Positions 25,866-34,382 of a DNA stretch of 64,000 nt are shown one piece after another. The stretch lies in the NCBI RefSeq assembly GCF_965229315.1, contig NZ_CBDDJA010000002.1, positions 1,674,001 through 1,738,000 of the forward strand. Reading direction: 5' to 3'. The DNA comes from Pelomonas sp965229315. GTDB lineage: Bacteria; Pseudomonadota; Gammaproteobacteria; Burkholderiales; Burkholderiaceae_C. Under the pieces are notes generated by a model that was not told where the DNA came from, made no database searches, and was given only the letters and a program-made list of their open reading frames with translations. Position numbers and translations under genes: made by a program. Every line of letters begins with the position of its first letter. Position 1 is the first letter of the stretch.

Positions 25866-26384
25866 GCCCACCGGCGAAACGGCGCGCGGTGGGCACCATG
25901 TTGGAAGCGACCTCGATCAGTGAACGGCGCGCCTGCGCCTTGGTGGGCCTGTCGCGAGACAGCTGGCGCCACCCGCCCCAGCGGGCGCAGCACGACCAGA
26001 CGACGAGCCAGCGCATCGTCGAGCTGGCGCACGAACGGCGGCGCTTCGGCTACCGGCGCATCGCCGACCTGCTGCGCGCCGCCGGCACCCAGATCAACGA
26101 CAAGCGCGTGTACCGGCTCTACAAGCTGGCCGACCTGTCGGTGCGCAAGCGCCGCGGCAAGCAGCGCCTGAAGCTCGAACGCGTGCCGTTGCACGAATGC
26201 CAGACCGTCAACGAGGTGTGGAGCATGGACTTCGTCAGCGACAGCCTGGCCAGCGGTCGGCGCATCAAGTGCCTGACCGTGACCGACGACTTCAGCCACG
26301 AGTGCGTGGACATCGCCGTCGATCACGGCATCGGCGGCGAGTACGTCGTGCGGGTGCTGGATCAGGTGGCGCGGTTCCGCGGCT
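25850..26384 (+). pseudogene. IS3-family transposase OrfB, 3'-truncated
   Basis: The frame overlaps orfA in the -1 phase and reads ERRACALVGLSRDSWR, RRFGYRRIADLLR and NEVWSMDFVSDSL (first catalytic Asp). After LDQVARFRGY it passes into unrelated sequence; the second Asp and the Glu of the DDE triad are lost. Confidence 0.85.
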
Positions 26385-26938
26385 ATGGGGGACACCTCGC
26401 CAGGCGAGGAAGAGAGAGGCGGACAAGCCGACCAGGCTGCCACCAACGATAAGGACGGGTGTGTGTTGCATGTTGACCTCGAAGCAGAACCAGAACGCGC
26501 TTCAAGCGCGCATGTAAACGCACGAGGTATCTGTCGATTGCAGCAAATCCCTAGGCAAGGACTGCGGACGCCAGCAACTTGCCGGCTCCCACCATCGAAC
26601 AGAAAACGACGCACGTTCGCCTTCTGTCGTGGTCCGCGACCCTTTCGGGTTGGATTGAGGCTCAATGCCTTGCAGGCACAGAGCTGACCGGGGCTCACCG
26701 GAACCGGTCCACCATTTTCGACAAAGAAATTGTAGCCAAGTCGTCAGCGCCGCGGCGCGAAGTGCGGCGTGATGCCGGTGACGTGATGCGGCTCACCAAG
26801 CAGTCCGCCGCGCGTGTCGCAACAACTTGGCGCTTCAGCGTTGCATCGTGCCGCCGCTGACCGGCCGGCTTGCCGCGTGGCGGGGTGCCCACCGACCTGC
26901 CCAGCAGGGCGTCATGCGCAGACGTCCCCGCGTGAGCG
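26385..26938. other. Gene-free region after the IS3 fragment
   Basis: 554 bases with no supported gene. Short frames show no family features. The part next to 26939 is the 3' flank of the H-NS-like gene. Confidence 0.45.
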
Positions 26939-27568
26939 TCAATTCGACGTTTGAGTAGCGTCAGCGGGCGAAGCCGCAATCTTGGCCTTGGGTGTGTTTT
27001 TGATGGGGGCCTTCTTTGCCGCAGCAGGCCTGGCAGCCTTCTTCGCGGGCGCTTTGCTGGCGGCTTTGGTGGCTTTCACCGCCTTCGCTGCAGCAGGTGC
27101 CTTGGTGGTCTTTGCCGCTTTCTTGCCAGCAGCGGTCTTCTTCGCGACCGCGCGCTTCTTTTGTGCTTTTGGTGCGACCTCTGCTGCCACGCGTGCCTTC
27201 TTGGCTGCCGGGCTGGCCTTCTTGGCGCCGACCAGGAAGTCGGCCAGGGATTGACCCGCGTTCAGAACATCGTGGATCCACTGCGGACGCTTGCCGATGC
27301 CATGCCAGGTGTTCCCCTGGCCATCGGCGTACTTCGCAGGCTTGGCGGCGCCAGCCGTCTTGGTGGCGCGCGTCTTGGTGACCTTCGAGGCTCTCTTTGT
27401 GCTGCTCGTGTCGCCGCTGTCACTCGCAGCACCGAACAGGTGCTCCGAGGTGAGCCCGTGCTGGGCGATTTCCCTTTTGATTCGCGCGATGACAGTGGAC
27501 TGAATCGAGTGAGCTTCCTTCTGAAGCTTTGCGATCTGCTCGTTGATCTTCGCGAGGGACTTTGCCAT
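26939..27568 (-). CDS. H-NS-family protein with histone H1-like tail
   Basis: 209 residues. The N-terminal coiled coil (SLAKINEQIAKLQKEAHSI) is the oligomerisation part of H-NS proteins; GQGNTWHGIGKRPQWIHDVL is the C-terminal H-NS DNA-binding motif (relatives: TWSGRGRxPxWI). From about residue 118 the protein is a long Lys/Ala-rich tail (AKKTAAGKKAAKTTKAPAAAK) like histone H1 and Bordetella BpH1. H-NS proteins silence AT-rich foreign DNA; carried on an island it may silence island or host genes. Single-gene unit. Confidence 0.85.
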   Translation of the reverse strand: MAKSLAKINEQIAKLQKEAHSIQSTVIARIKREIAQHGLTSEHLFGAASDSGDTSSTKRASKVTKTRATKTAGAAKPAKYADGQGNTWHGIGKRPQWIHDVLNAGQSLADFLVGAKKASPAAKKARVAAEVAPKAQKKRAVAKKTAAGKKAAKTTKAPAAAKAVKATKAASKAPAKKAARPAAAKKAPIKNTPKAKIAASPADATQTSN

Positions 27569-27755
27569 TCGGTGACTCCGGGAGGGGGTGAAGGCAACAG
27601 TCTATCGATTGCGATCACGGTCTGGATGACGAGTCACGGTTCTTGGAGAGAATGATGGTGCGCTGGATTCTTCACGGACAAACACTGTCGATCTCGCCGT
27701 ACCACCCGGCCACCTGTCGAAGGCGATTGCCGACCTGGATGAGCTGGTACAGGCG

Positions 27756-28025
27756 ATGCTGTCATCCGTCCCGCAGGCCAAGCCCTGGCAACGGCAGCTT
27801 CGTGCTTGCCTCGCTCAGGTGGATCGCGAAGTCCAGATCTTTCGCATGACGATCAGTCTGCGTCGCGGCGAGCAGGAGCTGAGGGGTGCACGGGACTCGT
27901 TGCAGCGCTCGCTCCGCGCCATGAACGGCTACGTCGCTGTCGGCCGGGCAGACATGGGAACCCGGGCTGCTGTCCGATTGGCGCTCGAGTTGGGGCTGAA
28001 GTTGCACCAATTGTCGGCCGGCTGA
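27756..28025 (+). CDS. Hypothetical protein, start uncertain
   Basis: 89 residues from the first ATG (MLSSVPQAKPWQRQL). The same frame is open back to 27630 and looks protein-like (VDLAVPPGHLSKAIADLDELVQA) but has no ATG, GTG or TTG there, so the gene may have lost its start or use an unusual one. No family recognised; Arg-rich and helical. Confidence 0.4.
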   Translation: MLSSVPQAKPWQRQLRACLAQVDREVQIFRMTISLRRGEQELRGARDSLQRSLRAMNGYVAVGRADMGTRAAVRLALELGLKLHQLSAG

Positions 28026-28307
28026 GGCCGTTCGAACCGCAGGTCTGCCGGCAGCCAAACCGTGATGGGCGCCACGCGCCCAACGGACGCAGCGCCTTTG
28101 TGCTCCAAGTACCGTTCCATGTGTTGACACGCGCAGCCCGATAGCTCGGCTGCAGCTGGACAGGCCGCAAGCATTGGGTGAAGCGACGCCTGCCGTGGCG
28201 CTGCAGCCGAGCGGACGAAGTCTTGGCCCTGCGTGCGCCGCGGACTCAACGCCCCCGCAGGATCCGGAAACTGGATCCCGCGTTGCTGCGCTGCTTCGCC
28301 GCAGCGA

Positions 28308-29090
28308 TCATGGCTGGAGTCGAAGCCGGTAGGCGGCAGGGGTCTCGGCGAATGTGCGACGGAACAGCGCGATGTAGGCGCTGGCCGTCGAGTAGCCCAG
28401 GTCGAGCGCAATCGCGGTCACCGGCATGCCAGCCGCGAGCATCTCAAGCGACCGCATCAGTTTCGCCCGCTGACGCCACGCAGTGAAATGGAAGCCGGTT
28501 TCCGCGACGAATCGCCGGCTCAGGGTGCGGGAGCTGACCGAGGCCCACGCGGCCCAGCGTTCCAGGTCACGGTCGTCGGCAGGGTTGGCGACCAGGGCCC
28601 TGGCGATCCGCTGCAGACGCGGCTCGCGCGGGAACGGTAGGCCCAGGGGCTCGACCGGGAGCGTCCGGATTTCATCGAGGATGACTTCGGCCACGTGCTG
28701 CATCTGCTTGTCGAACACGCCGGACGGCCACTGGCTCGCGCGCAGCACCGCCTCGCGAAGCAAACCCGAGGTGCGCACTGCGCAGGGATGCCGAGGCAAG
28801 TTGTCGCACGCGGACTCGGCAACGTAGGCACTCCAGCCATGGAACGGGCCGTTCGTTCTACCCCCGTGTCTGTGATGGGGCGGGATCCAGACGGCATGAA
28901 TCGCTGGAACGATCCACACGCCTTCGTCGAGTTCCACGTTCAAGAGGCCCCGAAGAGAACCGAACAGTTGTCCGCGCGCGTGCTGATGCGGCTCGGTGGC
29001 GAGCTCCTCCTCGCCATGGCCAACCGCCACGAACACGGCGGGCCCATTCGAGCTGTCACGCGCATTCACGTCGAACTTCAAGTCGCCCAT
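28308..29090 (-). CDS. AraC-family transcriptional regulator
   Basis: 260 residues: an N-terminal cupin-like sensor (HGEEELATEPHQHARGQLFGSLRGLLNVELDEGVWIVPAIHAVWIPPHHRH) and a C-terminal double helix-turn-helix ending in AIALDLGYSTASAYIALFRRTFAETPAAYR. The cupin type is that of effector-sensing AraC proteins with few known ligands. The frame is open to 29315; MGDLKFDV (29090) is chosen as it starts the cupin and leaves a 102-base divergent promoter region to the PPOX gene, its likely target. Confidence 0.85.
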   Translation of the reverse strand: MGDLKFDVNARDSSNGPAVFVAVGHGEEELATEPHQHARGQLFGSLRGLLNVELDEGVWIVPAIHAVWIPPHHRHGGRTNGPFHGWSAYVAESACDNLPRHPCAVRTSGLLREAVLRASQWPSGVFDKQMQHVAEVILDEIRTLPVEPLGLPFPREPRLQRIARALVANPADDRDLERWAAWASVSSRTLSRRFVAETGFHFTAWRQRAKLMRSLEMLAAGMPVTAIALDLGYSTASAYIALFRRTFAETPAAYRLRLQP

Positions 29091-29192
29091 GGCGGGATTT
29101 TGATACTCATTGTCCTCGTCGCTGTACAGCTGCCAGGCCGTGATGCCTATCCTTCGCTGACCACCCGCGATACGCGTAGAGGAGATTGACCG

Positions 29193-29852
29193 ATGACCGA
29201 GAACGTGACCCGCCAAGAGAGCCGCGGCGACCAGCGTCCAAACCTGGATGCGCTCTACGATCCGCCGGCGGAGAGAATCCAGAAAGCCGTGCTTGATCAC
29301 CTCGTTGGCTTTCATGTCGAGTACCTGAAGGCGGCGACGTTCTTCTGCCTTGCGACCGGCAGCGAGCGCGGGTTCGACGCATCGCCGCGCGGCGGTCCGC
29401 CTGGGTTCGTCCGCGTGCTGGACAGCCGAACCTTGGTTTACGCCGACTGGCCTGGCAACAATCGCATCGAGTCACTGCGCAATCTTGAGAACGACGACCG
29501 CCTGGGCCTGCTGTTTCTGTTTCCGGGGCTGGAAATCTTCATGCGCATCAACGGGCGAGGCCGGATCTCGACGGATCCCTCGCTGCTGGCCACGTTGAAG
29601 GAAGGTGAACGGATCCCCAAGACGGCCACCGTCGTGAGCATCGATGAGGTGCTGCTGCATTGCGGCAAGGCCATCAACCGAGCAAAGCTCTGGGAGGAGC
29701 ACTTCCGCATCGACCGCGATACCCTGCCGACGGTCGGCCAGATGCTGGCGGAGGTGGCTCGGTTAGGCGACGCGAAGGCCAGCATGAGCGAAGATCAGAT
29801 TGCGCAAGTCAATGCGCATTACCAACATGGGGTGCGCAACGACCTCTATTGA
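29193..29852 (+). CDS. PPOX-type FMN flavoprotein
   Basis: 219 residues of the pyridoxamine 5'-phosphate oxidase-like split-barrel family (MSMEG_1061-like group). Characteristic: a central FFCLATGSERGFDASPRGGPPGFVRVLDSRTLVYADWPGNNRIESLRNLENDDRLGL block binding FMN, and HCGKAINRAKLW near the C-terminus. AGGAG precedes the ATG. Divergent from an AraC regulator, suggesting inducible redox detoxification; substrate unknown. Confidence 0.85.
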   Translation: MTENVTRQESRGDQRPNLDALYDPPAERIQKAVLDHLVGFHVEYLKAATFFCLATGSERGFDASPRGGPPGFVRVLDSRTLVYADWPGNNRIESLRNLENDDRLGLLFLFPGLEIFMRINGRGRISTDPSLLATLKEGERIPKTATVVSIDEVLLHCGKAINRAKLWEEHFRIDRDTLPTVGQMLAEVARLGDAKASMSEDQIAQVNAHYQHGVRNDLY

Positions 29853-29983
29853 GCCGGCGTGTCGGGGTCCTTTGCAACGAGGCTCACGCCGTGACGGGCA
29901 GACGCTCCAGGCGGAAATCGTGGCGCGCAGCACTGCGCATCTTCCCTGCGGAATTGCGAAGGAATGAACTCCTCGTGTCGTCG

Positions 29984-30763
29984 TCACAGCAACCCGTACA
30001 GCCGTGCAATCCGCGCGGCCGTCCGCCGGTCGGGTGCTTCCAGTTTTGCGCTCAGCCGCTGGAATCTGCAGTCGACGGTCTTGGGTTCGATGTGCAGCGC
30101 TGCGCCGATCATCTTGCTGGTGTGCCCGGCCTCTTCATGCCGAAGCAGATCGAGTTCAGCGGCCGTGATGCGCGACAGGGTCAGCAGCTCCTTGCGGATC
30201 GCCTGCAGCAGCCAGCGGTGCAGTTCCATCGCGAGTGCCTTGGCAATGACCCGAACCAGCCGGTAGCCCTCATCCTCGAAGAACCCCACGTTGTGCGACC
30301 CGAGGGTCAACACGCCGACGCGTGACGTGCCGGCGCAGCTCGGTGCTGGGGCGACCACCGCAGATGCGAAGCCAAGGCTTGCCGACGTGGTGACGAAGGC
30401 TTCCTCATCCGGTCGCACATCGAGCGCTGTGCCGAGGGTCGGCTCCTCGCTGCGCAAGGCGTGCCGAAGCCATGGGTCGCAGTCGTGCCAACCGTGCTTC
30501 ACGTACTCGACGGCCCACAGCGGATCGCAAGCGAGCACCGAGCGGTAGGTCGTCCGCATGGCGTCGTCCCGAATGACGCTCTGAAACACGCCTGCGTCTG
30601 CGCCGATCAACTGGAGGGCGCGTTTGAACAGGCAGACCGCCGCCTCAGCGTCGGGTGCTTCGCTGATGCTTGGCAAGAACTCCAGAATCCTCGCGCCGTA
30701 GTCGGATGCCCTCGTCAGGTCAGCGAGGCTGGAGCACTCACCCGGCGCTGTTGAGGGCTTCAT
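29984..30763 (-). CDS. LuxR-family regulator with autoinducer-type domain (solo)
   Basis: 259 residues. The N-terminal half resembles an acyl-homoserine-lactone-binding domain: YVKHGWHDCDPWLRHAL aligns with the conserved Tyr and Asp-Pro block. The C-terminal helix-turn-helix (LSRITAAELDLLRHEEAGHTSKMIGAALHIEPKTVDCRFQRLSAKL) is LuxR type. No luxI gene lies in this window. The ATG at 30763 sits inside the 3' end of the upstream gene, so the two are coupled. Ligand unknown. Confidence 0.8.
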   Translation of the reverse strand: MKPSTAPGECSSLADLTRASDYGARILEFLPSISEAPDAEAAVCLFKRALQLIGADAGVFQSVIRDDAMRTTYRSVLACDPLWAVEYVKHGWHDCDPWLRHALRSEEPTLGTALDVRPDEEAFVTTSASLGFASAVVAPAPSCAGTSRVGVLTLGSHNVGFFEDEGYRLVRVIAKALAMELHRWLLQAIRKELLTLSRITAAELDLLRHEEAGHTSKMIGAALHIEPKTVDCRFQRLSAKLEAPDRRTAARIARLYGLL

Positions 30764-31181
30764 GGCCTTCGCGCCGTAGCTGGCGGTGCAGCAGGGGGTC
30801 ACTGAACCGGACGGGCTCCAAATCGCACCATCGGTCAAACTCGACGGCGCTGTCGAACGCCATCGTCTGCACGGTTCGCTTTCCGCTCGATGCGTAGTGA
30901 CTTCGCTCGACCATGAGGCCCGTCTTCGTCGGCAAGACGGTGAACGCCAGCGTCCCGTCTGCTGACGTGAAGACCTGTCCTCTGGGGCGGGCTGCGGAAC
31001 CGGTCAGCCCTGCGCGCCAGACAGAGGTGAACTGCCGGTGCTTCTGCGAGAACAGCGCGGACCGCTTGGATCCCAGCGGTCGCGGCGGGCTGTCTGGCGG
31101 ATCGAGCTTTCTGACGGCGTTCGGCCGGGGGCACTCTGCGGACGGCTGGTCTTCGCAGGCACGATTCTGATCGGCATCCAT
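30738..31181 (-). CDS. Hypothetical protein coupled to the LuxR regulator
   Basis: 147 residues starting MDADQNRACEDQ; AGGAG lies 5 bases before the ATG. The C-terminal half (ADGTLAFTVLPTKTGLMVERSHYASSGKRTVQTMAFDSAVEFDRWCDLEPVRF) is compact and protein-like; the N-terminus is Pro/Arg-rich. No family recognised. It overlaps the start of the LuxR gene by 26 bases, so it may modulate or share its signal. Confidence 0.6.
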   Translation of the reverse strand: MDADQNRACEDQPSAECPRPNAVRKLDPPDSPPRPLGSKRSALFSQKHRQFTSVWRAGLTGSAARPRGQVFTSADGTLAFTVLPTKTGLMVERSHYASSGKRTVQTMAFDSAVEFDRWCDLEPVRFSDPLLHRQLRREGHEALNSAG

Positions 31182-31590
31182 CCCTGCTCCTCAGGCTACG
31201 TATGCTGGCGACCCTCAGACGGCGGCTTCTCCACCAGCAAAATGAAGTGGCTGCCCCGAACGTATTGCGCACCGTTTTCGTTCGCACGTCTAGAGAGAGA
31301 ACCGCGCCCGGGTTACCCGGGTTCCGCCACGCGCCGTCTGCGGACGTGGTCGACTGACCGCTGGAAACCCGAACGTTTTGAGCGATATGTCGTTCGAGAT
31401 TCAGAGGTGGGTGGTTCTCTCGTCAGCCAGAGTTGAAGAAATTTCCCGGTCTCGAACGTCCATGTACTGGCTGGCTTGCTCGGCATGTGATTGCTCTTAC
31501 AAACTGTTTCCATGCCGTACCTATGCGGCGTTAGCTCGTGGTTCCATTTCTGCTGTCATGGGCGTGCACGGCGCTTGGAAAGGGGGCCCT
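31182..31590. other. Gene-free region, possible promoter area
   Basis: 409 bases between divergent genes. Short frames show no recognisable product. It is less GC-rich than its surroundings and would hold promoters for both sides. Confidence 0.45.
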
Positions 31591-31893
31591 ATGTTTGTCT
31601 TGATCGTGAGGGAAGCACGGCCGGACGCGCCAGGTTGGCCGGGACGACGGGCTCTTGCTCTCGTCGACGCCCTGGCCTGGCCCGTCGTGTGGGCCTTGCT
31701 GGCATGGCACGCGCCGATGCCAGGCGCGCTGATCTGGTTGGTCACAGCGTTTGCGGTGCTCATCGCGCCGCTCAGGGCCTATACCGCGCTGTTCGCAAAT
31801 CATCGGTATTGGTTCACGACGTGGCTATGCGCGCGTGTTCTTGCCGTTTTGATGCTGGTTGCCACCGTGCTCAAGGTGGCGATGGCGCTCTAG
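31591..31893 (+). CDS. Small ICE-associated membrane protein
   Basis: 100 residues starting MFVLIVREARPDAPGWPGRR, with hydrophobic segments at about 22-42, 47-61 and 76-98. Proteins of this form sit next to alpA in ICE modules of Burkholderiales (recalled). AGGGGG precedes the ATG. Function unknown; perhaps in the element's envelope interaction. Confidence 0.65.
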   Translation: MFVLIVREARPDAPGWPGRRALALVDALAWPVVWALLAWHAPMPGALIWLVTAFAVLIAPLRAYTALFANHRYWFTTWLCARVLAVLMLVATVLKVAMAL

Positions 31894-31922
31894 GCAGAGG
31901 CAGAGACATCGCCAGCGGTACC

Positions 31923-32153
31923 TCAATGGGCTGTTCTTGGGCGCGCTGCCAGCCACGCGTCGATGTCTGCCTTGTGCCAGCCGACGGCGCGAGGAGCCAG
32001 TTGCACCGCGCTCGGGAAGAGTCCCTGCGACATCAGGCGATAGATGGTCGAGCGACCCAGCCCCGTGCGCTGTCGGACCTTGGGTAATCTCAGCGTGTCG
32101 GAAGGTTCTGCGTCGCCAGCTGCAACTGGGCTGTGAGGCAGCGGTGTTTGCAT
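31923..32153 (-). CDS. AlpA-family transcriptional regulator
   Basis: 76 residues with the MerR-like wing-helix of AlpA: LRLPKVRQRTGLGRSTIYRLMSQGLFPSAVQLAPRAVGWHKADIDAWLAAR. AlpA proteins activate integrase genes or excision of prophages and ICEs. It converges on the small membrane protein gene, as in related elements. Confidence 0.88.
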   Translation of the reverse strand: MQTPLPHSPVAAGDAEPSDTLRLPKVRQRTGLGRSTIYRLMSQGLFPSAVQLAPRAVGWHKADIDAWLAARPRTAH

Positions 32154-32505
32154 ATCTCGGCTCCGGTGAACGATTGAAGAAATCTAGGTTGGCTTACGTA
32201 GAACGTGTCTGCTGGATTTGGGCCGTGATGCGGCTGCCTTCCGCAACGACTAGCTATTGCAGCACCGCTGGCCGCCACCAGCCTGACGCCACCTCCCTTG
32301 ACGCGCTCGTCAGTCGTGTCCAGCAACCGCCTACGTCTCGTTGACGTGAAAGTTCCGCGCGCCTAGCCTCGCAAAGCCAAGCGTTTCCTGAGACTATTAG
32401 GCGGAGTCACGTCCATCTGTCGCGAAACCCGTGCGCTAGGGTCGGCCTGTTCGGTGTCGATCGTGCAGGGCGGGTGCTGTGGCGCGTCGTCGAAGGGAGC
32501 AAAAC
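32154..32505. other. Gene-free region before the signalling cassette
   Basis: 352 bases, no supported gene. Probably holds the promoters of alpA and of the two-component cassette, though I cannot name clear boxes. Confidence 0.45.
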
Positions 32506-33822
32506 ATGATTCCAGACGCGAAGGCTTTGCCGGTTGTGCTGTTCGTCGATGACGAACCCTCCATCCTCAGCGCGCTGCGTCGATTGTTCCGGCCCCAGGG
32601 CTATCGCGTCCTATTGGCCGAGAGTGGCAAGGCAGCCTTGGCGGTGTTTGAGACCGAGCCCGTCGACCTTGTCGTGTCCGACATGCGAATGCCGGAGATG
32701 GACGGTGCCAGCCTGCTGGAGCAGGTGCATCAACGGTGGCCGATGGTCGGACGCGTCCTGCTCACCGGTTATGCCGACATTGGCTCCACCGTAGCGGCGA
32801 TCAACCGCGGCCAGATTCATCGCTACGTGTCGAAGCCCTGGGATGATCGCGAGTTGCTGATGTGCGTTCAGGATGCCTTGGAACGGCGCCGATTGGAACA
32901 GGAAAACCGGGAATTGCTGCAGCTCACCCGAACGCAGAACGAGGAGTTGCAGACACTAAACACCAACCTCGCTGCGCGGGTCAAGGCCCGGACCAGCGAG
33001 CTTGAGCAGGTCAACGCGATGCTTGAGACCTCCTTTGCCCAGCTGCAAGAGAACTTCCTGCTATCGATCAATGTGTTTTCTGGTCTCATTGAGTTGCGCG
33101 GCGGCGGCATGGCAGGCTATTCACGCGAGGTCGCGGATTTGGCGCGGCGCACGGCGCGCCGGCTCAATGTCGGCGCGCAGCTGGAGCAGGATGTCTATAT
33201 CGCTGGGCTTCTGCACGAAGTGGGCAAGATCGGCTTCCCCGACGCGATGCTACGCAAGCCCCTGTCGGCCATGGCAGGCGACGAGCTGGCGCTGTATCGC
33301 CGCCACACGCTCAATGGCGAAGCCGCGCTGTTGCCGCTCCGCCAACTGCAGCGCGTCGCCCGCTTCGTGCGTTCGCACCATGAGCGCATCGACGGCAAGG
33401 GTTTCCCGGACGCGATCAGCGGCGACGAAGTGCCGCTCGGCGCGCAGATCCTCAGCGTCGCCAGCGACTACTACGCGGCCCAGTCGGGACGAATGTCCCT
33501 GAAACGCTACTCTGCCGCCGAGGCGCACTCGCTGATCCTCGGAGGAGCCGGCACGCGCTATGAGAAGTCGGTCGTGGAGGCTTTCGAGCTGGCCCTGAAG
33601 GATGAACCCACAGAGAAGCCGCGCGACCGCCAGTTGCAGGCGCATGAAGTGATGCCTGGCCTGGTGCTATCACGCGACCTGCTGTCGCCGCAGGGTACGC
33701 TGCTGCTGGCGGCGGGTTTCGTCTTCGACGTGCGCGTCGTCAAGCAGCTGCGCGAATTTGCAAGCCGCGAAGGTGTGAAGCTGACTGTCTTCGTGAAGCT
33801 GCCCGAAGGAGGTGCAGCATGA
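32506..33822 (+). CDS. Response regulator with variant HD-GYP-like domain
   Basis: 438 residues. REC domain 1-120 with VLFVDDEPSILSAL, phosphoacceptor Asp in LVVSDMRMPEMDG and Lys in HRYVSKPWD. A coiled coil follows (LEQENRELLQLTRTQNEEL), then an HD-GYP-like domain. The key motifs are altered: HE in GLLHEVGKIG instead of HD, and DGKGFP in place of DGxGYP, so c-di-GMP phosphodiesterase activity is doubtful; HHERIDGKG is otherwise kept. GGGAG lies before the ATG. Its stop overlaps the next start (ATGA). Confidence 0.9.
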   Translation: MIPDAKALPVVLFVDDEPSILSALRRLFRPQGYRVLLAESGKAALAVFETEPVDLVVSDMRMPEMDGASLLEQVHQRWPMVGRVLLTGYADIGSTVAAINRGQIHRYVSKPWDDRELLMCVQDALERRRLEQENRELLQLTRTQNEELQTLNTNLAARVKARTSELEQVNAMLETSFAQLQENFLLSINVFSGLIELRGGGMAGYSREVADLARRTARRLNVGAQLEQDVYIAGLLHEVGKIGFPDAMLRKPLSAMAGDELALYRRHTLNGEAALLPLRQLQRVARFVRSHHERIDGKGFPDAISGDEVPLGAQILSVASDYYAAQSGRMSLKRYSAAEAHSLILGGAGTRYEKSVVEAFELALKDEPTEKPRDRQLQAHEVMPGLVLSRDLLSPQGTLLLAAGFVFDVRVVKQLREFASREGVKLTVFVKLPEGGAA

Positions 33823-34382
33823 GCGAGCGCGTCCTGCTCGTCGACGATGAGCCCCACATCCTCAGCGCACTTCAGCGCCTGCTTCGCAAAGGGCTGAGGG
33901 ACACGGCCGGGGTACGCTATGAGGTGGAGAGCTTCACGGACGCGTCGCAGGCGCTGGCATGCGCGCGCGAACGCGCTTTCGCCTTGGCCATTTCAGACCA
34001 GCGCATGCCAGGCATGTCGGGTGTTGAATTCCTGAGTGAACTGCGACAGGTGCAGCCGGACTGCGGCCGCATCATTCTGTCGGGCTACGCCGACCTCAGC
34101 GCGCTGGTGGCCGCCATCAACGAGGCAGAGATTGCGCGTTTCATCTCCAAGCCCTGGGTGGACTTCGACCTTCTCAGCGCCGTGCGCCAAGTGCTCCGCA
34201 TCCGCGAGCTGACCCTAGAGAACCAACGGCTGGCTGACCAGGTGCGTCAGCAGACAGGCGTACTCAGTGCCCAAGAGGCTGAGCTTCGTCGCCTGGAGCG
34301 CCTTGAGCCCGGCATCACTCACGTCAAATGGGGTAGCGATGGCTCTTTCATCCTTGAGGACCCAGGCGAGGTGGAACGTTGA
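33819..34382 (+). CDS. Response regulator, REC domain with coiled-coil tail
   Basis: 187 residues: REC domain (RVLLVDDEPHILSALQRLLRK, Asp in LAISDQRMPGMSG, Lys in ARFISKPWVD) followed by a coiled coil and a short Gly/Glu tail (WGSDGSFILEDPGEVER). No DNA-binding or enzymatic output domain. It probably acts as a phosphate carrier or as a partner of the kinase. The stop overlaps the kinase start (TTGA). Confidence 0.9.
   Translation: MSERVLLVDDEPHILSALQRLLRKGLRDTAGVRYEVESFTDASQALACARERAFALAISDQRMPGMSGVEFLSELRQVQPDCGRIILSGYADLSALVAAINEAEIARFISKPWVDFDLLSAVRQVLRIRELTLENQRLADQVRQQTGVLSAQEAELRRLERLEPGITHVKWGSDGSFILEDPGEVER

Larger units (their letters stand above)
25533..26384 (+). mobile_element. 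Partial IS3-family element (IS407 group)
   Basis: The left end is probably TGACCTGCAACCCGTCATCC at 25533, resembling recalled IS407-group termini. orfA (25599-25865) is complete and orfB is truncated at about 26384. The right end is missing, so the element is dead. Confidence 0.7.

Noticed and set aside
31313..31513. 66-codon minus-strand frame
   Set aside because: No ribosome site and no family features.
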